Under the pieces are notes generated by a model. It did not search any database. It was not told where the DNA came from and saw only the letters and a program-made list of their open reading frames with translations. From assembly GCA_015039465.1 (NCBI GenBank), contig MU130372.1, forward strand, positions 91,103 to 121,826: a stretch of DNA of 30,724 bases. The letters run 5' to 3'. Below are positions 20,392 through 29,333 of the stretch, piece by piece. This DNA comes from Phlegmacium glaucopus. Taxonomy: Eukaryota > Basidiomycota > Agaricomycetes > Agaricales > Cortinariaceae. The stretch's first letter is position 1, and each line of letters begins with the position of its first letter. The translations under genes and the position numbers were made by a program.

Positions 20392-23300
20392 TTAAAAAAG
20401 CTAAAAGTGAAGCTTTATAGACTCTGCAGGAAGCCATTGAAACAACACACTCTGGTGAGATAAAATGTTTCTTATGTATGGAACTTTAATTCCTCTTGAT
20501 TACCTTTTTTACATAATAAATTTTAGTGAAGATAGCAGTGTAATTTCCATAAAAGGAAGGTTTAAAAAATAAGGAAAAATATTTTGATCAAGAGATAAAA
20601 GTCAGACAATGAACATTTGCAGAAAGAGCTCAAGCAATTCAGAACACTATGCAAAAGAGCTTGCATATACTTGTGAAAAGCTGAAATCATCACAAAGTGC
20701 ATTGAAAGGCTCTAAGTCAGAGGTATACAATCTAAAGCAAAAATGTGCAAGGGCTATAGCAGTCAAGGAAAATGCTGTTCAGAAAGCTAGGTCTCAGGTT
20801 TTACTGGAAAAATCCACCCTCTATCTTTTGAAGAAGGGGGTATATTCAGAACAGACTTGGAATCTTGTCCGCATTCTTGTTCAAGCTGGTGTCTCAGCTA
20901 AAAATATCATGGGTGTCATTAAGGCTGTTTTAGGTATTGCAGGAATAACTACAGTTGGAAACATCAGTCCTCGTACTGTAGCTTGAATTATCCAGGAGGG
21001 GTATATTGCAGCATGTATACAATTAGGCTTTGAGCTTGATAAAACAGAAGGTAAATTCCTCTTGCTATAATGCAAATAGTTTATAAACTATGTCATAGCT
21101 GTTACATTTAGCTCAGATGGAACAGGCCATAAAAACCTAAATTACAACTCTCACTATGCTCACTATAAGGTTAGGGATGCTGATGGTGAACAAGCACAGG
21201 TCACACGCTTTCTAGGGCTTCAGAGATCCTTAGATGGAAGCAGTGAGCAAGCTATGAGGGACTGGGATGATCAATTGCAGAAAATATTTGATATTTACAA
21301 TGATAGTCCACTTGCCAAAGAACAAAGTAGCTTCACACATCTTATCAATGTCTATTCAAAGCTTGCAGGAATGCATGCAGATCACTGTGCTAAAGAAAAA
21401 AAAGATTATGACTTGATGGGGAAGAAGAAAACAGAAGCAGTTCACCAGGTACTTGGTAAAAGGAGGATTATTGATGATACAAATGACAAGCTTATGCCTT
21501 TGTTTCTTTCTGCACATAAAGAAATGGTGGAAAAAGCTGGTGGAGAGGCTGATTGGAACAACCTTGATGAATCTGCACAAAAAGAGCACAAAGCAGCAAT
21601 GTTAGAAAAGCTTACAACAGATCTTGGTCAAGATGCATTTGAAAAACTATCTGATAAGGAGAAAGCTATTTTCAAGCTATTTGTCTGGGTTGGATGTGGG
21701 TGTCATAAGGATCTAAATACTGTACTTGGAGGTTATATTGCTCTGAGAAAATTTTGGGTTGAGCATAGGCTGGAGCCACCTGTCTTACTTCCAAACAAAT
21801 TCAATGAAGACATAATTCAGGAGGCTGCTAAAGAAGACAAAAATGATTCTGAGGCTGCCCAACGAGCTGTTAAAAATTCCTCACAAGGTGGTATTAAAGC
21901 AACAAAACTTGCAGGTGATATCTTGAACAACAAAAATGACAAATCTGGGCATCATGATCAATTCCGTACCTGGTGGAAAACAAAAGTAGGCAAAAAATTC
22001 ACCTTTCCTGATACATCCAATACACATTTTCAATCCCATTGTGAGGCTGCAGCAGCATTAACACTCCACCTTGATAAATTTGTTGAATATCTTAAATATG
22101 CAAAAGACAAAAAGGAGCGTGCACGTTATAGCCATATGGAGGAAAATTTGTGGAAAGCTCTTCATGATATTCCAACCAGAACAGAACTTGCTGTTTTGGC
22201 TCTTTATTCTCAAGCAGTTAGCCATCACTATATGAGAGCAATACAAAAAGATGCAAGTTTAAATGCTCTAAACCTTGGACCCTTGCATAAAAAGATTGAA
22301 TCATTTTTGGTGCAAATTATAGAAGATCCTACATTTCTGGTTGGCAAACATGTTTCACATACAGTTGGGACCTTTGATGGCACACCTTGGCATTCACAGG
22401 AGGTTATTGATAAAATCAATAAGCTTGCACCTGATTTTCCACATCTTAAGCCAGCTTTAGTTGCATTCTGTACTGGAGCCTGGAAGCATTTCACATCTGA
22501 ATTTGCACCTGGTGGCTTAATTGATGAGGCTACACAGGAAGAAAGAGAATTAGCAGGTGATGCCTTCAACAAAAAAAATGACAAATGGACATCAGGATCA
22601 ATTCAGTCTTCAAAAGCGGCATCAACCTCAACTTACACTGATACAATACAATGAACACAATTTCAATCTGAACAATACTGAGGCAACCATCATTAAAACG
22701 CCATCATGAAAAATTTATCAATATTTCAGGAAAATTCAAAAGACAAAGACACTTCTGAGACGGAGCAACTTGAAAATTGTTCAACATATTGAGGAAAAAA
22801 TTGCAAAGAAGCTACATGATAAAACAAAGAAAAAAATTGATTTATATTTATTTTCCTCAAACAGAAGCAGTTACTAATCTATGCATGAGCATAATAAAAA
22901 CAAAAGATGCAAGTTTAAATGCTCTAAACCTTGGACCCTTGCATAAAAAGATTGAATCATTTTTGGTGCAAATTATAGAAGAGCCTACATTTCTGGTTGG
23001 CAAACATGTTTCACATACAGTTGGGACCTTTGATGGCACACCTTGGCATTCACAGGAGGTTATTGATAAAATCAATAAGCTTGCACCTGATTTTCCACAT
23101 CTTAAGCCAGCTTTAGTTGCATTCTGTACTGACCTGGAAGCATTTCACATCTGAATTTGCACCTGGTGGCTTAATTGATGAGGTTACACAGGAAGAAAGA
23201 GATTTAGCATGGATGCCTTCAACTAATGATATTAATGAAGGAGCACTGGGATCATTCCGCGTTCTGATGCAGCATCAACCTCAACTTACTCTTCTACAAT

Positions 23301-23830
23301 ACAATGCACAGACAATGTTCTTCCAGAACAATACTGGGGCATTTATGAATGAAATATTCTCAGATACAACTCATCAATATATCCGAGCAGTTTCAAGAGA
23401 GAGAGATACTTCTGAGAAGGAGCGTCTTGAACAAATTGTTCAGCATACTGAGGAGAAAATTGCCAAGAAGGTAGCTGCTAAAACAAAGTGTACAGAACAT
23501 GCAGTTCAAGTTGCAGATCATATTTCCAAAGTTGCACTAATTTTCAAGGAGGATGAGATTGACAAGCTGAAAGGAGAAAAACTGAAGGATCATCTTCAGG
23601 CTTTCAAGAAAGCAGGTGCTCCAAATCTTGGCACAATTAACAGCAAGTCAAAAGTTGCAGAGAAGAGAGAAGCTATCAAAGCAGCAATCAGATCATATAA
23701 CAAGGGAGAATGGAAATTGTCACCAAAATATGTAGATCCTGGAATACAGAATGAAGATGAAGGAGAGGTATTTGATGGATATAATGATTTTCACTCCTCA
23801 GATGAGAATAGTGGCTGGGAGGGTGAATAG
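20392..23830 (+). pseudogene. Decayed transposase-like gene of the 3.9-kb element (SSDGT / NEGALGS family)
   Basis: The N-terminal part is Lys/Glu-rich and probably coiled coil (KKAKSEAL at 20392; HYAKELAYTCEKLKSSQSAL at 20640). It is followed by a helical domain (LVRILVQAGVSAKNIMGVIK), an intron 21051-21098, then a large domain: FSSDGTGHKNLNYNSHYAHY, GMHADHCAKEKKDYDLMGKK, FVWVGCGCHKDLNTVLGG, FTFPDTSNTHFQSHCEAAAA, ELAVLALYSQAVSHHYMRA, FTSEFAPGGLIDE and MPSTNDINEGALGSFRV. SSDGT, HADHC/HKDLN and NEGALGS could supply a D-D-E triad of a ribonuclease-H-type transposase; this is inference. Similar proteins are common and unnamed in Agaricomycetes, as I recall. Lesions: TAG at about 20416, TGA at 20984, and a partial tandem duplication of the C-terminal region with a 2-bp deletion in the second copy. 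The C-terminal tail is acidic and ends at 23830. Confidence 0.7.
22246..23223 (+). repeat. Tandem partial duplication within the transposase gene (offset 658 bp)
   Basis: The segment 22246-22567 recurs at 22904-23223 at about 98% identity, with a 2-bp deletion (TGGAGCCTGG to TGACCTGG) and a handful of substitutions. Homology continues on both sides but is much more diverged: about 22567-22860 matches 23223-23520 only loosely, with many indels. The second copy keeps the intact-looking C-terminus. The first runs out of frame to a stop at 22654. Confidence 0.85.
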
Positions 23831-24216
23831 TAATTTAGTAATGCTAGTTAGATGAAGATTTCTACTTGTTCTCATTTTTGAACCATATTTTAGGTACTAT
23901 TTCTACCTCTGAGCATCTGAAAGTGTTGTACAGCTTATAAATATACCATATCATGCTTTATACAGTGAAAAAATCTTGTGAAACAGTGCAGAACTCATTG
24001 AAAACATGTTGTACCAGGTTTTGTGACCGGTTGTGTGATGTGACATGACAAAACATTGCCACAGCTATATGTGACATTGCCGACCCCCATTCCAAAAAAG
24101 GTGCATCGCTCAAAAAGTAAGGTACAAATAATAATGTGCCAGGCCCGGCTTTGAGCCGGAAGCCAGGCCAAGCCAAGCCATTTTAGGCTGGGCCATAGGT
24201 GACAGCCCAGGAATGG

Positions 24217-24602
24217 CATCAGAAAAAAATAACCTTGGCCTGGCTGGCTCTGGCTGCCCTGGCCTGCCCTGGCCAGCCCTGAACATCTTTGGCTAGGTTT
24301 AAAAATATGAAAAAATGCTAACAAATCACAGAAATATTTATAGCACCCAATTCCAAAAAAATTAAACAATTACATAAGACAGATGCTGAGATATTAAAGA
24401 TATTAAAATAATTTAATGTCTTTAATATCTCAGCATCTGTCTTATGTAATTGTTTAATTTTTTTGGAATTGGGTGCTATAAATATTTCTGTGCTTTGTTA
24501 GCATTTTTTCAGATTTTTAAACCTAGCCAAAGATGTTCAGGGCTGGCCAGGGCAGGCCAGGGCAGCCAGAGCCAGCCAGGCCAAGGTTATTTTTTTCTGA
24601 TG
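24217..24602. repeat. 386-bp near-perfect spacerless palindrome
   Basis: The arms 24217-24409 and 24410-24602 are reverse complements with only a few mismatches (for example AAAAATATG versus AAAAATCTG, and AACAAATCAC versus AACAAAGCAC). The centre, at TATTAAAATAATTTAATG, has no loop. The outer parts of the arms are GGCC/CTGGC-rich like the rest of the host element; the inner parts are AT-rich. The single strand could form a hairpin of about 190 bp. Confidence 0.92.
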
Positions 24603-24737
24603 GGCTTTGCGGCCCAGGATAGCTCAAAGCCAAAGCCGGCGGCTCAGGCCGTGGCTTTAGCACCAGAATTTTTTTTTTAATAATTTGGATTTATTATACA
24701 GTTTCTTATCTCAGAATGCACACTGAAAATTCTGAAA

Positions 24738-24843
24738 GTTATTTGGTTATCACAAGTGACATTTTTGTCACCCTTCATGGCCATTGCTTCAGATCTTGTT
24801 CTGACCGTGACAAAAATGTCACATTGAAACACAACCAAATAAC
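24738..24843. repeat. Imperfect inverted repeat with GTGACA-TTTTTGTCAC arms
   Basis: The left arm 24738-24771 contains TTATTTGGTTATCACAAGTG and ACATTTTTGTCAC. The right arm 24807-24843 contains GTGACAAAAATGTCAC and ACAACCAAATAAC. The loop is about 35 bases. It lies inside the 1070-bp hAT-type element and may be a smaller hairpin element nested there. Confidence 0.75.
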
Positions 24844-25206
24844 CTTCATAAATTTTGATGTGCAAGATACAGTCCATAAAGAATGAAACTGCCTTGTTTA
24901 TGGCAGTGAAAGCTGCTCCTGATTACATAACAAGCTATTGAACCACTTTAGATTCCCTTTTCAAAGAGCTCTTGCATGATTAACTTTGAATATTTAGTCT
25001 GTCATTATTTGATTAGTCTACATCACTAATATTATCCAAATATCTGATTTCTGTGGGGTTACCATAATGAAATGTAGAAGTACTGTCAAAAGCCGTGGCC
25101 TGGGCCAGGCCAAGTCAGGGCCAAGGCTTTGGGGGCTTTGGCTTGGCCCAGGTTTTTGTGAGGCCAGAGCCAGCTGAAGCCAGGCCGGAACATCACTAGG
25201 TACAAA

Positions 25207-25451
25207 TTTTGGCAGAGCTCGTCAATGCTGGACAAGTACTGTTGACCATGCTCATCTCGAGGCACCATCACTGACTTAGATATCACCCAGAAGATTGTTG
25301 TTGCTCGTAAACACAGTTTTGTCCTCCTCCAAGAGGCTGTTGAGGTGGGTGAGAGGCGGTCTTGAGGTGTTGATACCAGATGTGAAATCTCAGCTGTAGA
25401 GCAGGTACAGAGAAACTGAATCATTTCATTGTGTTCTGTAGTAAATTCCAT
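25207..25451 (-). other. Minus-strand open frame adjoining the hAT-type element
   Basis: The unique sequence between copies A and B is open on the minus strand and encodes about 80 residues (SHLVSTPQDRL, SWRRTKLCLRATTIFWVISK, PRDEHGQQYLSSIDELCQ). The frame enters the hAT-type element beyond 25207, where it is translated repeat. It resembles a real coding segment (no stops, mixed composition), but I do not recognise a family. It may be a remnant continuing from copy B. Confidence 0.35.
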
Positions 25452-25638
25452 GGTTTACATAAGAGTGGAGATGAAAGATAGGGAGAAACAGCTGCCGTTG
25501 TTGATGGGCTCTGCCAAAACTTGCACCTTCTTTTTGAGCAATGCACCTTTTTTGGAAGGCCAGTGATGTCCGAAAGCTGATAACGGGCACTCACTCACAG
25601 GAAGTCCTGAATTTCTCTCTGCAGTAAGATGGCCATTG

Positions 25639-26227
25639 TGTTGAATTTAGATGAATAATGGGTAATAACATCAAGAGGCTTAGGACAGTCAAGGGGGCAC
25701 CAGGATCAGAAAAAAATACCTGGTGTCGATTTTTTATTAAGGGCTTTCTGGCTGGACTAACTAACTAACATAAGCAAGTTATGTCTATATATGGTAATTT
25801 TACACAATTATTTCTAAGTTTAGATGCATAATCAATTCAGCCATCAAACCATTCCAACACATCCATACCACTGACAACATAGTAGGAATTATGTATTATA
25901 GTTATTTACAGTATGTTAGAGCTCATATTTATTAAAATAATGATCAAATTTGGATGAAAAATCATGGGTCCAAATTTTGTTTTTCAGGCCTGTGGCTGGA
26001 CTAACTAACCAACCCCCAGTCCAGAATTCAGATGCCGGTGCCCCTTTGAGGACAGTTGGTGTTAACCAGATAAAACACTAGTTATTTGACTAAAGAACTA
26101 CTCTAGTCGTAACTACTATTTATACAAGTACAGGAATGATAACAAAAATACTATTCTTATCTTTGACCTCTGGCATAATGTTCTCTTATCAGCTTATCTA
26201 CCTGGAGTGAACTCGACACTTCCAACA
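25639..26227. mobile_element. Solo LTR 1 (222 bp of LTR plus a 359-bp insertion)
   Basis: It begins TGTTGAATTTAG and ends CACTTCCAACA, the TG...CA structure of an LTR. A perfect 5-bp duplication, CATTG, flanks it (25634-25638 and 26228-26232). Internal sequence matches LTR 2 at 26425-26662. No internal region or second LTR is attached, so it is the product of recombination between the two LTRs of a retrotransposon. It carries a hAT-type element at 25690-26048. Confidence 0.9.
25690..26048. mobile_element. hAT-type MITE, 359 bp, inside solo LTR 1
   Basis: The left end is CAAGGGGGCACCAGGATC and the right end, reverse complemented, is CAAAGGGGCACCGGCATC. A perfect 8-bp duplication, AGGACAGT, flanks it (25682-25689 and 26049-26056). 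LTR 2 lacks the insertion and provides the empty site. Both ends also hold GGCTGGACTAACTAAC. It differs from the TAGTGATGT family, so a second hAT lineage has been active. Confidence 0.9.
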
Positions 26228-26424
26228 CATTGTGATATGCACTCTTCAGCAACTGAAGAGCTTCAAATGCTGTTGGGGAAAGGCAATTGTGCTTTGGTCC
26301 CACCACTTGAGAATGCTTGCTTGGAAGGGGTTGCAGAACCCTGGATTGCAAGGTAGTCAGTGATGTTGGAATATTGATCTAATCACATTGTTATCACACC
26401 ATATTGGAGGTCTTTACACTAAGC

Positions 26425-26662
26425 TGTTGAATTTAGGTGAATAACGGGTAATAACATTGAGAGCAACAATAGAATGGAGGCTTAGGATGGTTGGCGTTAA
26501 CCAGATAAAACACTAGTTATTCGACTAAAGAACTACTCTAATTGTAACTAGTACTTATACAAGTACAGGAATGATAACAAAAATAGTATTCTTATCTTTG
26601 ACTTCTGGCATAATGTTCTCTTATCAGCTTATCTACCCAGAGTGAACTCGACACTTCCAACA
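26425..26662. mobile_element. Solo LTR 2, 238 bp
   Basis: It begins TGTTGAATTTAGG and ends CACTTCCAACA, flanked by a perfect 5-bp duplication, TAAGC (26420-26424 and 26663-26667). It is about 95% identical to LTR 1 over shared sequence and has 16 extra bases near 26463. Each LTR has its own duplication, so they are two separate insertions and not the two ends of one element. Confidence 0.9.
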
Positions 26663-26669
26663 TAAGCCA

Positions 26670-26885
26670 CTAATTCTGATCGGATTCCAAGCAGTCTGGT
26701 CGGACTCAAATTTGGCTGGAGCACCAGCCATTTTCAAGTTTTGAGTCCAAGTTCAGTCCAAGTTCAGTCCAAGTAAATTGCTCAGACTACTCAGAATCTG
26801 ATCGGGCTGTGTGTCATTGGATTCCAATTGGATTCTGATTGGACTTACTCAGACTCAGTCCAAGTAAATTGCTTGGACTACTTGT
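26670..26885. repeat. Degenerate AGTCCAAGT / CAGACTCAGTCC array
   Basis: Repeated words AGTCCAAGTTC, AAATTGCTTGGACTAC and GATTCCAATTGGATTCTGATTGG make up most of this stretch, including inverted pairs. CTCAGAATCTGATC is shared with the array at 375-575. It is probably the subterminal array of a decayed element. No ends identified. Confidence 0.6.
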
Positions 26886-28163
26886 TTGTACCTGTTATAT
26901 TCTGTTATATGTTACTCTGGTCCAACTCCGTCGGAGTTGTTTCCAGTAGTCTGTACTCCATTCCAGTACTTTCCCTTGTTTCCGGTTCTACTCCTCCTAA
27001 GACTTCTTCGTATCATTCCAACTCATCCGATGATACTACAAACCCATTACCACACCTTCGCCATAACAACTATTTCTTTGTCATCACTTTCCCACTATCA
27101 GTCAGCACACCAGCTATGGATTATTCACCCCCAGAATGCAGGACCTTCCGGGAGCAGAACGCAGCACTTTATATTTATACTTTATATTTTGGTTGCAATT
27201 CCTTTTATACTCAAGTACTCGAAACTTGTATGTTTTTCCTCAGTTCAAATATCAACATAGTTTCCTCTTCTTGTTCTTCCTCTAAGTCACTGAGGTCTTC
27301 CATCTTTCCATTCTCTTCCAGTTCTGAAATCAGGACATTGTAGGAGCTGGGCGGCACAGCACATACGCTGAGGCCAAAGTCCTTTCCATTACTTGTTCCG
27401 GTTCCATTGATAGGACCCAGGAGACGTCTATGGACGTAAACACACCATTTTCATGGTTTCACAACCTTCGCAGTATACTTGCAGATGCTCACATATTGTT
27501 GCAGGTACTTGCAGATCATCACACATCATCGCACATCATCACAGATCATCACACATCATCACACATCATCGCACATCATCGCAGATCATCGCACATACTT
27601 GCACATCATCGCAGAATACTCGCAGATCATCGCAGATACTTGCAGTCATCACCAACATTCGCTTTATCATTTGCAGTTACCAGCTGTTCTTGCAATCTTT
27701 AAACACAACTCCAACAAAGGTCACTCAGGTGACTGTATTACTCATCACCTTTATTTTTATCTTGTCTCCTTTTATTTGGCTCTTATCTCCTATGTTTCAT
27801 TACCAAATTACCGGATCCATGTGACTCTGCTTTAACCCACATTTTACATTTCTGTTTCACCTTTCCGCACTTAGCTATTTGCTAGTTACTATATTATTAG
27901 CAGTAGCAGGTAAAAGGAAGGAATAGAACAGGGGAGAATGGATGAATCACCACAGTTTTGATCCCACCTTTGGAACATTGTACTGAGCTACTCTTGCACC
28001 CCTCAAAAATCATCCTGCAAACTTCACTTTTTCTGTGCATTATCTTGCACTTTAAAGCAAACCTTTGCACCTCATAAAACCTTGCTATCACCTACTGAAG
28101 AGAACTACATCAACCCCACGAACTGTGTACTACTTGCGGTCTGTCCCCACCGCAGGTACATCA
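26886..28163. other. Unassigned sequence left of the gypsy LTR
   Basis: Several overlapping plus-strand frames (26828-27343 and others) are Ser/Tyr-rich with no recognised domain. A perfect short palindrome around AACTCCGTCGGAGTT lies near 26926-26940. I see no supported gene. Confidence 0.3.
27505..27650. repeat. Minisatellite of CAT-CGCA-CATCAT words
   Basis: A run of imperfect 10-base and related units such as CACATCATCG, CAGATCATCA and CAGATACTTG. Translated frames across it give only His/Ser/Ile repeats, so it is not coding. Confidence 0.8.
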
Positions 28164-28584
28164 TGTTACGGCGACTATAAGCTTGCACTCGCGTTCGGTG
28201 CTGGGCCAATAGACCAGGTAACTAGGGACTTAGTACAACTGCAATCGTATTCAACAAAGCTAGGACTGAGGACGGCAAGTTCTGAGCAAGCAGGATAGAT
28301 TAGAACCGTATTGGTACAAAGGTCTAAACTAGGGATCCATAGCTGTGGGTATGGCTCTTATATACTAGGAGGTCGAGTCAACGATAAGGAGATGGTCCGT
28401 GCTGGGAATACGAGTCGGTACGAGTCAGCGATAAGGGAAGCGGGAGCGCTAGCTATGTATCGTACAACGAGGGCAAAGGGTAAGGGGTCAGGGCATAGGG
28501 TTATGAAAGGATAATGGGAGAGTAGCGTATGAAGGGAAAGAAAAGGAGTGACTGAAGATATGCGTATACCAGATATTCATAACA
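28164..28584 (-). repeat. Putative 3' LTR of the gypsy element, 421 bp
   Basis: In the element's sense (minus strand) it begins TGTTATGAATATCTGG and ends CTATAGTCGCCGTAACA, giving TGTTA...TAACA ends. It directly follows GACGGGCTAA, a short purine-rich stretch that could be the polypurine tract. A TATA box lies inside. The second LTR is outside the window, so identity cannot be tested. Confidence 0.6.
28357..28364 (-). promoter_or_regulatory. TATA box inside the LTR
   Basis: The minus strand reads CCTAGTATATAAGAGCC, a good TATA(A/T)A box about 220 bases into the LTR, where a U3 promoter is expected. Confidence 0.5.
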
Positions 28585-28707
28585 TTAGCCCGTCGTTAGC
28601 TTCAAAGATCGTCCTCGATTTTGTTATTTTCGAAGTATTCGGCTAAGTCTTTTCTTTGTTGTTCTTCTTGTTGTTGGTCAAGTCGTTGGGTGATTTTGAT
28701 CTTATGT

Positions 28708-29208
28708 TCAGAAAAGGGTACGAATTTGTGCCATTTTGAGTGCTTGAGCGGCAATATTGATGTCTTTCCACGTTCGAGTATCGGCTTGATGACTTCCATA
28801 ACGGGGGTTGTAGATAACCCAGAGAAGGGAGGCGAATTGTTGGGCTGTAATTCCGGGAAGTTCGATGGCGTCAAATATATTGGTTCCTCGATTCTTGGAT
28901 TGTGCTTCGGTCTGTCCGTCGGCGAGGTCTTTGTCGATGGAGGTCATCCGTTCTGCGAGCCATATAGATTCTCGGTCAAAGAAATATCGATGGACTATGA
29001 AACGAATGTGTTCGGTTTGAAAGAATAGATGACCGCCTGCAATACGAAGTACAGGGGGGAGTTGGCCAGGTCGGAAAATGGGGATTCCACTGTCAGGCGT
29101 GATTTCTTCGACGTAATCGTGAAATTGGTCGATATCTTCTCGCATAGCAGTAGCGGTATTGAAGTTCATATGGGCAGTAGTGATGTGGGCAGCAGGTGCG
29201 AGGGGCAT
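28708..29208 (-). CDS. BTB/POZ-like protein ORF within the gypsy element, 166 aa
   Basis: The start MPLAPAAHITTAHMNF is followed by a BTB pattern typical of Agaricomycete proteins: IRFIVHRYFFDRES (about 68-81), a variable loop, IFDAIELPGITAQQFASLLW (about 110-130), VIYNPRYGSHQ and a closing WKDINIAAQALKMA. BTB domains dimerise and often serve as adaptors for cullin-3 ubiquitin ligases or as chromatin factors. A further frame (28602-28874) overlaps the end in another phase and gives a Gln/Lys-rich tail (ITQRLDQQQEEQQRKDLAEY), so a frameshift near 28720 may have shortened the protein. Sitting between the zinc-knuckle ORF and the LTR, it appears to be inside the retrotransposon. A host gene beside a truncated element is the alternative. 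Confidence 0.6.
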   Translation of the reverse strand: MPLAPAAHITTAHMNFNTATAMREDIDQFHDYVEEITPDSGIPIFRPGQLPPVLRIAGGHLFFQTEHIRFIVHRYFFDRESIWLAERMTSIDKDLADGQTEAQSKNRGTNIFDAIELPGITAQQFASLLWVIYNPRYGSHQADTRTWKDINIAAQALKMAQIRTLF

Positions 29209-29333
29209 GATGAAAGAGAGACCGGTGATGAGAAAGAGGGAGATAGACTGCGAGTTCTTCTTATAGGGAGAGATAGAGTCAGAAATAGAGAGGAGTCATG
29301 AATATATAAATAGGAATGTTCTTATCGCATGAT

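Larger units (their letters stand above)
20174..24089 (+). mobile_element. 3916-bp DNA transposon with 18-bp TIRs and 7-bp TSD, superfamily unassigned
   Basis: The left end is TGGGGGTCGGCAATCTCA (20174-20191). The right end (24072-24089), reverse complemented, is TGGGGGTCGGCAATGTCA: one mismatch in 18. A perfect 7-bp duplication, TTCCAAA, flanks it (20167-20173 and 24090-24096). The inverted paralogous copy at 25551-25557 has the site only once (TTTGGAA on this strand), acting as an empty site. A plus-strand transposase-like gene fills most of the interior. Seven-base duplications are unusual: hAT and Zisupton give 8, and Dada gives 6-7. I cannot place the element from ends alone. Confidence 0.88.
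24129..25198. mobile_element. hAT-type non-autonomous element, 1070 bp, with internal hairpin
   Basis: The left end is TAATAATGTGCCAGGCCCGG. The right end, reverse complemented, is TAGTGATGTTCCGGCCTGGC. A perfect 8-bp duplication, GGTACAAA, lies at 24121-24128 and 25199-25206. It shares the TAGTGATGT terminus and GGCC/AAGCC-rich subterminal arrays (24140-24210, 25090-25190) with the element at 2258-2866, so both belong to one hAT-mobilised family. No transposase is present. The interior holds a 386-bp palindrome and a second 106-bp inverted repeat. Confidence 0.87.
25460..26390 (-). pseudogene. Copy B: hAT-like transposase tail, interrupted by a solo LTR
   Basis: Reading the minus strand from about 26390, the frame gives LQSRVLQPLPSKHSQVVGPK and LSPTAFEALQLLKSAYHN. 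It is then cut by the solo LTR at 25639-26227 and resumes as GHLTAERNSGLPVSECPLSA, GHHWPSKKGALLKKKVQVLAE. The pattern LSP..FEALQLLK resembles the end of hAT transposases (the dimerisation region), which I state as a family impression. It holds the uninterrupted site (25551-25557) corresponding to the insertion site of the 3.9-kb element in copy A. Confidence 0.5.

Noticed and set aside
23995..24680. Two nearly identical small proteins starting MFNFFGIGCYKYFC on opposite strands
   Set aside because: They are the two arms of the 386-bp palindrome read outward; the repeats explain them without a gene.
25639..26662. One LTR retrotransposon with two LTRs
   Set aside because: Each LTR has its own 5-bp duplication and the 197 bp between them is hAT-like sequence with no retrotransposon genes.
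27430..27835. His/Ser-rich open frames in three phases
   Set aside because: They are translations of the CATCATCGCA minisatellite.
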